Of a stretch of DNA of 64,000 nt, positions 52,320-61,198 are shown piece after piece (position 1 is the stretch's first letter; each line of letters opens with the position of its first letter). A program made the translations under genes and the position numbers. Source of the DNA: Azophilus sp965116165 (GTDB lineage: Bacteria; Pseudomonadota; Gammaproteobacteria; Pseudomonadales; Azotimanducaceae); contig OZ220484.1 in assembly GCA_965116165.1 (NCBI GenBank), positions 3,348,001 through 3,412,000 on the forward strand, given 5' to 3'. A model generated the notes under the pieces. The model saw only the letters and a program-made list of their open reading frames with translations, was not told the DNA's origin and did not search any database.

Positions 52320-53104
52320 TTAGTGGAATAGTTCACGCAACGCCGTCCCCGGGTCGGGCGCGCGCATGAACGCCTCGCCAACCAGGAAGGTGCGCACGCC
52401 CCGGTCGAGCATGGCCCGCACATCGCTTTTTTGTTGGATGCCGCTTTCCGTGACCACGGTTACGTGCGCGGGAATGGCGTTCAGCAGATTGAAGGTCGTC
52501 GCAAGGTTGGTTACAAAGGTTTTCAGGTTGCGGTTGTTGATCCCGATGAGGCGCGGCTCCAACGACAGCGCCAACTCCAGTTCCTCCCGATCATGCACCT
52601 CAATCAACAGATCGAGCCGGAGACTGGCGGCGAGTTCGCGCAAATGCCTTAGCTGGTCGAGGGTCAAGGCGCCCGCGATTAGGAGAATGCAATCGGCCCC
52701 GAGCGCCCGGGCCTCGTAAACCTGGTAGTCGTCGATGGTGAAGTCCTTGCGCAACACCGGTACTGTCACGGTGTCGCGCACGGCCCGCAGATAGGCATCG
52801 CTGCCCTGAAAGTACTTCTCGTCCGTCAGCACCGACAGGCAGGCCGCGCCGGCGGCTTCGTAACCACGCGCGATGGCCCGCGGATCGAAGTCCTCGCGTA
52901 TAACCCCCTTGCTTGGGGAGGCTTTCTTGATCTCCGCAATCACGGCGCTCTCATTGGCATCGAGCCGTCGCCGCAAAGCTCGCAGGAAACCGCGGGCACG
53001 GCTTGCCGCTCGGCGGCGTCTCGAATTTTGGCCAGGGGTAAAAGCCGTTTGCGGTGTTCAACTTCCGCTCGCTTGTGTTTCAGGATGTCATTGAGGATTG
53101 TCAT
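52320..53104 (-). pseudogene. trpC: TrpC, indole-3-glycerol-phosphate synthase, with an apparent frameshift
   Basis: The main frame (52320-52976 and a little upstream) has VIAEIKKASPSKGVIREDFD, VLRKDFTIDDYQVYEARALG, LLIEVHDREEL, IGINNRNLKTF and TESGIQ, a complete catalytic barrel. The expected N terminus, MTILNDILKHKRAEVEHRKR then LLPLAKIRDAAERQAVP, lies in another frame from ATG 53104. The switch to SRARGFLRALRRRLDANES occurs around 52990-53010. Either a real frameshift, an assembly error, or use of a late TTG giving 218 residues that lack the substrate-binding N-terminal helices. Last gene of trpEGDC. Confidence 0.85.
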
Positions 53105-53200
53105 GGTGTTCCGGGGAGCATAGCCGACCCACCCGCTGTCCGGTTAGCGAATTGGTCCCCCGAAGGGGCCGCTGTTGTTGCGCACTGTCATTCGCTTCCC

Positions 53201-54223
53201 TCAGTTTTCGCCCATGAGGCTGGTGATGCGCACAAACTCGTCGAGACGCTCTTTGGCCAACCCCGACGCGATGGCGTCCTGAGCCATCGTTACACCATTG
53301 GCGAAACTCGTTGCCAGCCCGGCGGCGTAAATTCCGGCGCCGGCGTTCAGGGCGACGACATCGGCCGCGGTGGAATCGGGGCGTGTCAGCGCGGCCTTGA
53401 ATAGGGCTAGGCTTGCCGCCACCGAATCGGCGCGCAGATCGTCCACCGTCCGGCTTGCGATGCCGAAATCCTCCGGCGCAATCTCATAGTCGCTGATGCG
53501 CCCGGCCTTCAGTTCACACACCCGGCTAGGTCCGTCCAGGGCGATCTCGTCGAGCCCCCGGCTGTGCACCACCAATACGTGCTCGCCGCCAAGCAACTTG
53601 GCCACTTCCGCCAGCCGGTGTTGCCAGTGGACACTGAACACGCCCATCACCTGCCGCTTGGCGCCGGCGGGATTGGTCAGCGGGCCGAGTACGTTCATCA
53701 ACGTTGGCGCACCAAGCTCCCGGCGCACGGGCGCAGCGTATTTGATGGCGCCGTGATACGCTTGGGCAAACATAAAGCCCACGCCGACCTCGCTAATGCA
53801 ATGCGCGACCTGAGAGGGGGCAATGTCGATATTGGCGCCCGCCGCTTCGAGCACATCGGCGCTGCCGCTGAAGCTGGTCATCTTGCGATTGCCGTGCTTG
53901 GCCACGCGCGCGCCGGCGGCGGCCGCGGCAAAGGCGGCCGCCGTTGAGATATTAAAGAGCTTCATACCGCTGCCGCCAGTGCCGCAGGTGTCGATTAGAT
54001 GAGGAACGTCAACCTCCACCCGCGTGGCGAATTCACGCATGGTTTGCGCTGCGCCGGCCACTTCCTCCGGTGTCTCGCCCTTGACCCGCAACGCCGCTAG
54101 CAGCCCCCCGATCTGCGCGGGCGTTGCCTCGCCGGACATGACTTGGCGAAAAACCGCGCCGGTTTCCGCCCGATTCAGATTTTTGCCGTCAAAGAGACGC
54201 TGCAGGGCCTGTTCGAGGCGCAT
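53201..54223 (-). CDS. trpD: Anthranilate phosphoribosyltransferase
   Basis: Joins anthranilate to phosphoribosyl pyrophosphate. DTCGTGGSGMKLFNISTA is the PRPP-binding glycine loop; KHGNRKMTSFSGSADVLEA and NVLGPLTNPAGAKRQVMGVF are typical. 340 residues, family length. It lies 38 bases after trpG and 96 bases before the trpC start; a short hairpin GGTCCCC-CGAA-GGGGCC occurs in that second gap. Confidence 0.95.
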   Translation of the reverse strand: MRLEQALQRLFDGKNLNRAETGAVFRQVMSGEATPAQIGGLLAALRVKGETPEEVAGAAQTMREFATRVEVDVPHLIDTCGTGGSGMKLFNISTAAAFAAAAAGARVAKHGNRKMTSFSGSADVLEAAGANIDIAPSQVAHCISEVGVGFMFAQAYHGAIKYAAPVRRELGAPTLMNVLGPLTNPAGAKRQVMGVFSVHWQHRLAEVAKLLGGEHVLVVHSRGLDEIALDGPSRVCELKAGRISDYEIAPEDFGIASRTVDDLRADSVAASLALFKAALTRPDSTAADVVALNAGAGIYAAGLATSFANGVTMAQDAIASGLAKERLDEFVRITSLMGEN

Positions 54224-54261
54224 TTCGTCTGTTTCCCATCGACCTTCATGGAGCTAATTCG

Positions 54262-54855
54262 CTAGCCGGGTTGGCGGGTTGCCAGCTTTAGGAAATTGCG
54301 CAGCAGGTCGTGCCCGGTCCGGGTGAAAAGCGATTCCGGATGGAACTGTACCCCCTCAATGGGATATGCGCGATGGCGCAGACCCATGATCTCGTCGAAC
54401 CCGCCATCCCGTTCCGTCCAGGCGGTCACTTCCAGACAGTCGGGAAGGGTATCCTGGTCGACGATCAACGAATGGTAGCGGGTGGCTTCGAACGGATTCG
54501 GCAGGCTGGCGAAAACGCCCCGACCGACATGATGAATCATGGAGGTTTTACCGTGCATCACCATCCGGGCACGAATCACCGTTCCGCCGAAGGCCTGCCC
54601 GATGCTTTGGTGGCCGAGGCAGATGCCGAGCAGTGGCGTCGTCGGCCCGAAAGCACGCACCACATCCATGGAAATGCCGGCTTCGTCCGGCGTACAGGGT
54701 CCGGGCGAGATGACGATGCCGCTAGGGCACAGCGCCCCGATCTGTTGCGGCGATATTTCGTCGTTGCGGCGCACGGTCACTTTGGCGCCGAGTTCGCCCA
54801 GATACTGAACGACATTGAAGGTGAAGGAGTCGTAATTGTCGATCATCAACAGCAT
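54262..54855 (-). CDS. trpG: Anthranilate synthase glutamine amidotransferase subunit
   Basis: Supplies ammonia to TrpE. MLLMIDNYDSFTFNVVQYL is the family start, VISPGPCTPDEAG follows, the catalytic Cys is in LLGICLGHQSIGQAFGG, and the His/Glu pair is in GVQFHPES. 197 residues from ATG 54855, five bases after the trpE stop; the longer open frame runs into trpE and was not used. May also serve para-aminobenzoate synthesis. Confidence 0.95.
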   Translation of the reverse strand: MLLMIDNYDSFTFNVVQYLGELGAKVTVRRNDEISPQQIGALCPSGIVISPGPCTPDEAGISMDVVRAFGPTTPLLGICLGHQSIGQAFGGTVIRARMVMHGKTSMIHHVGRGVFASLPNPFEATRYHSLIVDQDTLPDCLEVTAWTERDGGFDEIMGLRHRAYPIEGVQFHPESLFTRTGHDLLRNFLKLATRQPG

Positions 54856-54860
54856 GATCG

Positions 54861-56369
54861 CTACTCCGACATCGAGAAACCGGACGCCGCCATGGCTGCG
54901 GCGCGGAAAATGGCTCGGCCCTTGTTCATGCTCTCCTTCCATTCGAGCCGGGGAATGGAGTCGGCGACCATGCCGCCCCCGGCCTCGATGTAGAGTTTGC
55001 CATCCTTGAGCACCGCCGTGCGGATGGCGATGGCGGTATCCATGTTGCCGTTCCAGGCAAGATAGCCAACGGCGCCGCCATAGACCCCCCGTTTTACGGG
55101 CTCCAGTTCATCGATGATTTCCATGGCGCGAATCTTCGGCGCGCCCGAGAGAGTGCCCACCGGGAGCGTCGCGCGCAGCAGGTCCATGGCGGTTTTGCCA
55201 TTTTGCAGCTTGCCCACCACATGACTGGCGATGTGCATCACATGGGAGTAGCGTTCGACGGCGAATTGCTCGGTCACCTCCACGGAACCGGTTTCGCACA
55301 CCTTGCCGAGGTCGTTGCGGCCAAGGTCGATCAGCATCAGGTGCTCGGCGATTTCCTTCGGGTCGGAGAGTAGTTCGCGTTCCATGGCGAGGTCTTCCTC
55401 CGGCGTATATCCGCGACGCCGGGTACCGGCCAGCGGCCGGTTGAACGCGACGCCGTCCTCGAGCCGGGCAAGAATTTCCGGAGAGGAACTCACGATTTGG
55501 AAATCGCCCAGATCCATGAAGTACATATAGGGGGAGGGGTTCAGGCTGCGCAAGGCGCGATACAGGTCGATGGGGTCGGTGTCGAAGGGAATCGACATCC
55601 GCTGTGCGAGCACCACCTGCATGACATCGCCGGCACGCGTGTAGTCGCGTATGCGTTGCACGGCGGCCTTAAAGGGTTGTTCGCCAAATTCCGAGACAAA
55701 GTCGCTTTCGTCGATGTTGGCGTTGGCCTCATCGGAGGAAGAACGGGAACCAGCCACCAGGTGCCCGGGGATAGAGGTGGCGAGCCCCCGGGCCCTTGTG
55801 CGCAGCCGCTCTTCCATTTTTTCCACGGCCCCGGGTTCGGCCGGATCCACCAGGCCAATGAGTTGCATCCGCCCCTTCAAATTGTCGAAAACGATGACCT
55901 CCTCGGACACCATCAACACGATATCGGGTGTGCCGAGTGGGTCCGGGGGTGCGCTGTCTCGCAGCCGCTTTTCGACATAGCGCACACAGTCGTAGCCGAA
56001 GTAGCCCACCAGTCCTCCGTAGAACCGGGGGAGATTCGGCAACGGCGCCACCTTGTAGCGGTTTTGAAACGTCTCCACGAAGGCGAGCGGGTCGTCCGTT
56101 TCCAAGTCTTCGGTTGGCGTACCGTTGTTCGTCACCGCGACACGGTTACCCGACACGGTGAGCACGGTTTGACAGGGCAGGCCGATGATGGAATAGCGGC
56201 CCCAGCGTTCGCCGCCCTGGGCGGACTCCAACAGGTAGGAGTACGGGCCGCGGGCGATCTTCAAATAGACGGATAGGGGTGTATCGAGGTCGGCGAGCGT
56301 TTCGAATACAACGGGTGCCCGGTTGTATCCCGCAACGGCGAGCCGGGCATAATCTTCTTTGGCGTACAT
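54861..56369 (-). CDS. trpE: Anthranilate synthase component I
   Basis: Makes anthranilate from chorismate. The N-terminal regulatory half has LLESAQGGERWGRYSIIGL, which contains the LLES element of tryptophan feedback inhibition. The chorismate-binding half has NPSPYMYFMDLG, RPLAGTRRRGYTPEEDLAME and TLSGAPKIRAMEIIDELEP. 502 residues. First gene of the operon; no leader peptide rich in Trp codons was found upstream. rpe and gph, which precede trpE in many relatives, lie 5 kb away. Confidence 0.95.
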   Translation of the reverse strand: MYAKEDYARLAVAGYNRAPVVFETLADLDTPLSVYLKIARGPYSYLLESAQGGERWGRYSIIGLPCQTVLTVSGNRVAVTNNGTPTEDLETDDPLAFVETFQNRYKVAPLPNLPRFYGGLVGYFGYDCVRYVEKRLRDSAPPDPLGTPDIVLMVSEEVIVFDNLKGRMQLIGLVDPAEPGAVEKMEERLRTRARGLATSIPGHLVAGSRSSSDEANANIDESDFVSEFGEQPFKAAVQRIRDYTRAGDVMQVVLAQRMSIPFDTDPIDLYRALRSLNPSPYMYFMDLGDFQIVSSSPEILARLEDGVAFNRPLAGTRRRGYTPEEDLAMERELLSDPKEIAEHLMLIDLGRNDLGKVCETGSVEVTEQFAVERYSHVMHIASHVVGKLQNGKTAMDLLRATLPVGTLSGAPKIRAMEIIDELEPVKRGVYGGAVGYLAWNGNMDTAIAIRTAVLKDGKLYIEAGGGMVADSIPRLEWKESMNKGRAIFRAAAMAASGFSMSE

Positions 56370-56501
56370 GGGTTCATCTCTACGCCTACAACCACTAGCC
56401 GGAGCTACTCATCAATGAACATGGCGGGGTCGACAAGGGTAGTGAAAGCACTGGGTGGCGCGGAGCCTAAACGAGGCTGTCCTTGGAATCAAGAATCGGA
56501 G

Positions 56502-56529
56502 GGCTGGCCCGATCGAAACCGGGCCAGCC
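56502..56529. terminator. Perfect 10-bp stem-loop between trpE and the secreted protein gene
   Basis: GGCTGGCCCG and CGGGCCAGCC flank an 8-base loop. It lies 18 bases beyond the stop of the minus-strand secreted-protein gene and upstream of trpE. No T tract follows on either strand, so it may be a Rho-independent-like hairpin with a weak tail, or a 3' stabilising stem. Confidence 0.55.
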
Positions 56530-56546
56530 GAAGTGGAGTGGATCAA

Positions 56547-58184
56547 TTAATGATTCATCGCCGCCGAAACGTTCGACATATGACCAGTCGGCGTGTCAAT
56601 CAAGCTCATCACCTTGATGCTCTGGGGCGACGTCACCTTTAGGCGCCACTTACCCATGGGAGCGCCAAGTTCGCCTTTGGTGTCGTCCATGTCGTCACGG
56701 TGCGTCATCATTTCCAGCATTTTGGATCTGACCATCTTGGCGCCACCGACGGGCACCGTCAGTTCCACCATGCCGGAGGAGCTACCACCATGGTCGTTCA
56801 TGCCCGTGATGCTCACATGGGCTTTTTTATGCGCCAGATTGACAATGCGCAGCCATCCAACCTGGTTTTCATTACTACCGGGATTGAGACAGTTCACCAG
56901 GTGCCCGGTCATGCCGTAGGGGACGGTTTCCTGAAGACTGGTGACGAAGCCGTCGTTGGTGCGCATAAAACCCGTCGCCTTGAGTGGCAGCGTACTGGTC
57001 AACACGAGCCGCCAGTGCCCCTGGCCGGCTTCCACGCTGCCCATAAGACCTTTATCCGGATTGCCCATTGCCAAATCCGCGGCGTTGAAATGGGCTACGG
57101 AGTGTGCGCCGATGGTCAGGGTGAGCGGACCTTGCGCCATGCCCGCGTCGTCGTGTGCCATGATCTTGACGGCCACTTCACGGCCGCCACGATTGACGAC
57201 CCGTGCGAACCCGTGCCGCATATCGGATAGGGCGGGAAAGAATGGAATGGTGTACTTCGTTGGATACTCCCCTGGCGTCATGCGCTTCAGCATGCCCATG
57301 CCGACTTTGTCCACATGCGCTCTTGCCATTTCGCTCAGAATGGTGCTTACGCCGGATCCCGGGTAGTGGGCGCAATAGGGGCTGGACGAATCAGCCGTGT
57401 TGCCGTCGCCGGCGGCGATGCGCATCTTGCGGCAATCGAGCGTTTCCCACCAGACGCCGACGCTGGCGAAGTCGCCATCGCCGTAGAGCTCCGCGGCCGC
57501 CCTGTTGACCATGCCCCGGGTCTTTGCATCCAGATTCGCGTACATATTCTTGGCTGCCATTTCCTGTTCGGATGTCGCCATATCCCCGAATAGCGCGGCC
57601 ACCATCTGCTCCCCGTTCAGCGTGTTCCACCAACGCATGGCGACATCCTGATGGGGTGGATAAACGCCGACATCGCCTTCGTCTCGCCCGAGTAGCGCTA
57701 TGCCGACCTTTTGGACATGCGAGAGGGCATCGGCGCCGAGAATCTTGGCCGCGCCGGAACCGGGATAGTGGGCGCAATAGGGGCTCGATGGATCGGCCGT
57801 GTTGCCGTCGCCGGTGGCGATGCGCATCTTGCGGCAGTCGAGCGTTTCCCACCAGGCACCAACGCTTTGGTGGCCGCCCTTGCCGTAAATCTCCGCTGCC
57901 GCCATGTCAACCATCATCCTTGTGGCCTCGTCGAGGCCGGCGTACATCTTTTTCGCGGCGGCTTCCTGCTCATCGGTCGCCGTGTCGCCAAAGAGCGCCG
58001 CCACCATTTGCTCGCCGTCCAGTTCATTCCACCAGCGCATGGCCATGGCGTTGTCTTCGTGCGCCGCAAAGGCCATTGGCGCCAGGACACAAAAACCGAT
58101 AAGCGCGCCGATCACCCCGAACCCACTAGGGCGGGGTCGCGAGCCGCAAGGGGCGCGTTCGGTTCCAATACTCATATTTTTCAT
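56547..58184 (-). CDS. Secreted protein with two tandem ~130-residue repeats and a C-terminal beta-rich region
   Basis: 545 residues; not recognised by name. A signal peptide (GALIGFCVLAPMAFAA, about 25-40) is followed by two copies of a unit with AMRWWNELDGEQMVAALFGD, then a helix, then VGAWWETLDCRKMRIATGDG and SSPYCAHYPGSG. Each unit has two conserved Cys. The C-terminal 220 residues (FFPALSDMRHGFARVVNRGG to SIKVMSLIDTPTGHMSNVSA) look like two beta-sandwich modules seen in other large exported proteins of marine gammaproteobacteria, by recall only. No enzyme motif. Likely periplasmic or surface. Confidence 0.7.
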   Translation of the reverse strand: MKNMSIGTERAPCGSRPRPSGFGVIGALIGFCVLAPMAFAAHEDNAMAMRWWNELDGEQMVAALFGDTATDEQEAAAKKMYAGLDEATRMMVDMAAAEIYGKGGHQSVGAWWETLDCRKMRIATGDGNTADPSSPYCAHYPGSGAAKILGADALSHVQKVGIALLGRDEGDVGVYPPHQDVAMRWWNTLNGEQMVAALFGDMATSEQEMAAKNMYANLDAKTRGMVNRAAAELYGDGDFASVGVWWETLDCRKMRIAAGDGNTADSSSPYCAHYPGSGVSTILSEMARAHVDKVGMGMLKRMTPGEYPTKYTIPFFPALSDMRHGFARVVNRGGREVAVKIMAHDDAGMAQGPLTLTIGAHSVAHFNAADLAMGNPDKGLMGSVEAGQGHWRLVLTSTLPLKATGFMRTNDGFVTSLQETVPYGMTGHLVNCLNPGSNENQVGWLRIVNLAHKKAHVSITGMNDHGGSSSGMVELTVPVGGAKMVRSKMLEMMTHRDDMDDTKGELGAPMGKWRLKVTSPQSIKVMSLIDTPTGHMSNVSAAMNH

Positions 58185-58590
58185 ATTTCCTCCAATTGTT
58201 GACTACGCAACGACAAGTAAAGCACCGCCTTGGAGCGGGCTTCGAAAACGGAACCCGGGCTGTTTGTCTCGGGTGGTATTCAATGCCAGTGAAGTTTTTT
58301 TACAGACGGGATCCGCAAATGCATCGAATTCGACACACTCCTGTACAGGCGGTGCGAAGCTCCCGCTGGCCCAAGCCATTGCCTAAGCGGACTTCACGCG
58401 ACGAGGTTTCCGTGGATCCCGTCACATTGTGGGTTAAGAAACAGGACAAGGATGTGTGTGTTGTCTGTGACTAATGCCGCTGTGACCGATCCGACCCCCA
58501 CCCTTATCTGAACTAGACTTCGGTATGGCAGCGGACCATAACCCAATTCCTTCTTGAATGCCAAGAAGTATAACTGGCTCAGGAGATTGC
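58185..58590. other. Noncoding stretch between the secreted protein gene and IS debris
   Basis: About 400 bases. No convincing gene or RNA. CTGGCTCAGGAGATT at about 58574-58588 resembles an end of the IS481-type element and lies directly beside the end of the copy that starts at 58591, which suggests stacked or rearranged insertions. The upstream promoter of the secreted protein gene must lie near 58200 but is not identifiable. Confidence 0.45.
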
Positions 58591-59100
58591 TGTATTGGCT
58601 CAGGATATTTCGGAATTTATGCCTGTCGGATAGGGCAGCCTCCTCAAGTTCGGCGATGTACTCGTTGGGGGTTCGACAGTTCAGCGCTAGTGTCCTGTCC
58701 CGGAAATGCGCATATTATTCGACCTGCGTGTAATGTATAAATATTATTGATTTTAAATGAAATTATTTTTTATAGGCCGGTGAATATTTTATAGCGAATT
58801 TGCGGGACAGCACACTAGGTGGGGCCGCTCGTAGTTGTGGAAGAACTCGTACTCGGCGAGCCTCGGTGTGGTGTCGGCGACGGCGGCTGGGCCGTCGTGG
58901 CGGTTCCAGAACTTGATCCGGGCGGACCGGCTGCCGCGCTCGACATGGCCGTTGAACTGGGGGGCCGCGGCGGCGGGACATGGAGGGGAGTGCGCAGCGC
59001 TTCTCAGGCGCGCTCGAAGTCGGCCCTGAACCCGCCACCGTCGACCGGATCCGAGCGGATGGTCGCGCACAGTTGGTGGGAATTGCTGTTCCCTCAATGT
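58591..59100 (-). pseudogene. Decayed IS481-type transposase copy, split by a MITE
   Basis: Right end TGTATTGGCTCAGGATATTT at 58591, then (minus strand) the transposase end NCRTPNEYIAELEEAA. Upstream of that are YEFFHNYERPHL, FNGHVERGSRSARIKFWN and FRADFERA in mixed frames. Between RPHL and NCRTPNEY a 124-bp element is inserted. The N-terminal half of the transposase and the left end are missing. Related to the copy at 44757-45810. Confidence 0.8.
58691..58814. mobile_element. 124-bp AT-rich MITE with CTAG flanks
   Basis: Left end TGTCCTGTCCCGGAAATGCG, right end (inward) TGTGCTGTCCCGCAAATTCG. Flanks are CTAG at 58687-58690 and 58815-58818. The same junctions could be read as a TA duplication with ends GTGT...ACAC, as in IS630-type elements, so the family is open. 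The AT-rich interior has no gene. It interrupts the decayed transposase between two codon blocks that read through when it is removed. Confidence 0.88.
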
Positions 59101-59121
59101 GACTTTTCGGATTCCGCCGGG

Positions 59122-60018
59122 TCAAGACCGGTTCCCCGATCCGGCGCGGTGCCATCGTGGTGGTATCGGCACGATTTTGGGCGTGTGGTCTCGGTAGGCC
59201 TGGTAGGCGGCATCCCCGCCCCAGCGCTTCTTGGTGGAGGCGTCCAAGAGGGGTATGCCGCTCACGCGGGTGAGCAATATCCCGACGAATATCGGTGAAA
59301 TCAGGGTGAGATGCGCCCAGCCGAACAGGGCGGGCCAGGCGGCGACGGCGATGCCTGCCCACAGCAGGATTTCGCCGAAGTAGTTGGGATGGCGACACCA
59401 GGCCCAGAGTCCGGTGTCGATGAAGCGGCCGGCATTGTCGGGATTGGCGCGAAACCGGCTTTTTTGCATGTCGGCGATGGTCTCGACGGCGAATCCGAAG
59501 CCCCACAGAATGGCCCCAATGATCAGGAAGGCGTCGGCGGCAACCCGGGACGATGTCGTTATGGCGGCCAGGCCGGCCGCCAGCGACACCGAAACCCACA
59601 AACCCTGCAAGGTCCAGGTCATGAGGAACAGCGCGAAGTTGGATTTGAGGCGATTGAACCGGCGATCGAAGCGGTCTCTTCGAATCCGCAGTGTCAGAAA
59701 GGCCCCGAGCCGCATCGCCCAGATTACGACCAACAACGCAATGGTCAGACCACGCAAGTCGGGCAAGCCGGAGGTGGCCAGTGCCAGAACAACGAGGGTG
59801 AGAAACGTGATGCTGCCGGTGAGATCGAAGAATCGTTCCGTCTTGGCGAGCCATGCGGAAACGAAGACGGCCCATTGCATTAGGAACGCGATGGCGATGC
59901 AGACCGCGTACACCGGAAACGCACCCACCCGGACGCTGCCGGCGCTGCCCGCGACCGCGATAATCCCGCCCAGCGCAACGGCACCGACCATGGCGGCCCA
60001 GGGGAAGATGTTTTGCAC
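59122..60018 (-). CDS. DUF1295 membrane protein (steroid 5-alpha-reductase-like)
   Basis: 298 residues from GTG 60018, chosen for the AGGAG eight bases upstream. About seven hydrophobic segments. The conserved C-terminal blocks LRIRRDRFDRRFNRLKSNF, DTGLWAWCRHPNYFGEILLW and YQAYRDHTPKIVPIPPR are those of DUF1295, related to NADPH-dependent steroid reductases and isoprenylcysteine methyltransferases. Substrate unknown. Confidence 0.85.
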   Translation of the reverse strand: MQNIFPWAAMVGAVALGGIIAVAGSAGSVRVGAFPVYAVCIAIAFLMQWAVFVSAWLAKTERFFDLTGSITFLTLVVLALATSGLPDLRGLTIALLVVIWAMRLGAFLTLRIRRDRFDRRFNRLKSNFALFLMTWTLQGLWVSVSLAAGLAAITTSSRVAADAFLIIGAILWGFGFAVETIADMQKSRFRANPDNAGRFIDTGLWAWCRHPNYFGEILLWAGIAVAAWPALFGWAHLTLISPIFVGILLTRVSGIPLLDASTKKRWGGDAAYQAYRDHTPKIVPIPPRWHRAGSGNRS

Positions 60019-60167
60019 GGTGTTGCTCCTCGTTGGTTGATTTTTCAATACTTCAGCCCGCGGTCGCAAAAAGACGGGGGTCGATTGCACTGGATTTGTG
60101 CCGGGTCATCTTCGTCAGCCGAGTCGCTACCCAATTTTGATCGATGATCGTTCCCGGCCGGCAGTTC

Positions 60168-60758
60168 TCAATGCGACCGGTAGCGTCGCTCAAGCAGCCG
60201 TCCCCAGTTCCGGTCGTATGGATGCGCCTCGTGGACCCGGTCGGGGCCGCGATACAGGTGGCGCCCCTCGTTCGCCCATTGGAACAGCGACCCCTCAAGG
60301 TTGAATACATTGGTGATTCCCCGTTGGCGTAGGCGATTGGCCAGCCGTGCGGAGCGATAACCCACAGAGCAATAGACGACAATCGTTGAACCGGGCGGGT
60401 GCGCCCCGATGGCACGAAGCGCCGAGGCGGTGTCCCCCGCGTGTACGGCGCCCTTTAGGTGACTCAGGCGGTATTCGGCCCGCGTTCGCGCATCGAGCAG
60501 CAGGATAGTGTTCGCGGTGCCGTCGGCCAGCAGGGAGGCAAGTTTCCGGGTCGTTATTTGGGGAACATCCGGATACTCGTCGCGGACAAGACGCAATGTG
60601 CGATGCCAGGCGGGCGAGTCGGGTTGCGCATCGCTCGGCTCCGATGCGCGGGCTTGCGAAGCCGAGCCGGTCGGAACCAAAAGCGCCCACAGCAGCAGGC
60701 TCGCCAAAAGGGTGCCCGCGTCGGGCCTCGGGATGATGGGGGCGGGTTTCGGGAACAT
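60168..60758 (-). CDS. Exported rhodanese-domain protein
   Basis: The C-terminal domain has TRKLASLL, ILLLDARTRAEYRLSHLKGA and the active-site loop VVYCSVGYRSARLANRL with catalytic Cys. GITNVFNLEGSLFQWANEG is typical. Starting at ATG 60758 gives 196 residues with a signal-like segment TLLASLLLWALLVPTGSASQ, so it is probably periplasmic; earlier starts (60809, 60863) are open. It may act as a sulfurtransferase on thiosulfate or polysulfide. 149 bases separate it from the DUF1295 gene. Confidence 0.85.
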   Translation of the reverse strand: MFPKPAPIIPRPDAGTLLASLLLWALLVPTGSASQARASEPSDAQPDSPAWHRTLRLVRDEYPDVPQITTRKLASLLADGTANTILLLDARTRAEYRLSHLKGAVHAGDTASALRAIGAHPPGSTIVVYCSVGYRSARLANRLRQRGITNVFNLEGSLFQWANEGRHLYRGPDRVHEAHPYDRNWGRLLERRYRSH

Positions 60759-61198
60759 GCGCCGGAAATCGCCCGCATCGAATTGGCCGTCAAATGTCGT
60801 ACCGTGCATTGATTGGGGAATTATGCAGCAAAACCACGCGGTACACTGTTCCGCGTCCCGCACCGATAACTCGGCGACATATATAGGCGTCTATTCTATA
60901 GGCGTCTATTCGTTCGTGGAGGGCGGCATTCCACAGTTCCCTTTGCTGTTCAAGGAACGAATCAAGGCGGCGGTGCGTCCCAGAAGACAGGGACGCCTTG
61001 AATGTCAACATCCTAAGCATTTGAGGATTATACGCTTTTCATTTGCTGATTTTGCTACATAATTGCCATTCAAACCGGTGCACCGCCCCAATTCTGCGCG
61101 AAATCGTGCCGGAGGGTAAGGGTGGGGAAGAGGATGGTCGTGTCGCGGGTGAATATTTGCGCGAGCCGAACGGGGCACTGGCCACCAAACCGCAATCC
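60759..61198. other. Rhodanese-gph spacer
   Basis: 440 bases. It holds a TnpB fragment on the minus strand (60895-61020) and a tandem duplication of TATAGGCGTCTATTC (about 60885-60915). The rest has no recognisable content, and divergent promoters for the rhodanese gene and gph are expected here. Confidence 0.5.
60895..61020 (-). pseudogene. N-terminal fragment of a TnpB (IS605 OrfB) protein
   Basis: MLRMLTFKASLSSGTHRRLD then FLEQQRELWNAALHERIDAY matches the helix-turn-helix start of TnpB-type RNA-guided nucleases (LxxFLxxxRxxWNxALxxRxxxY). The match ends at a short tandem duplication encoding RIDAYRIDAY, and nothing of the RuvC domain remains. No guide-RNA-like right end was found. Confidence 0.6.

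Noticed and set aside
58185..58590. Possible tRNA or small RNA in the gap next to the secreted protein gene
   Set aside because: No cloverleaf arms or T-loop GGTTCRANTCC pattern was found here or in other gaps.
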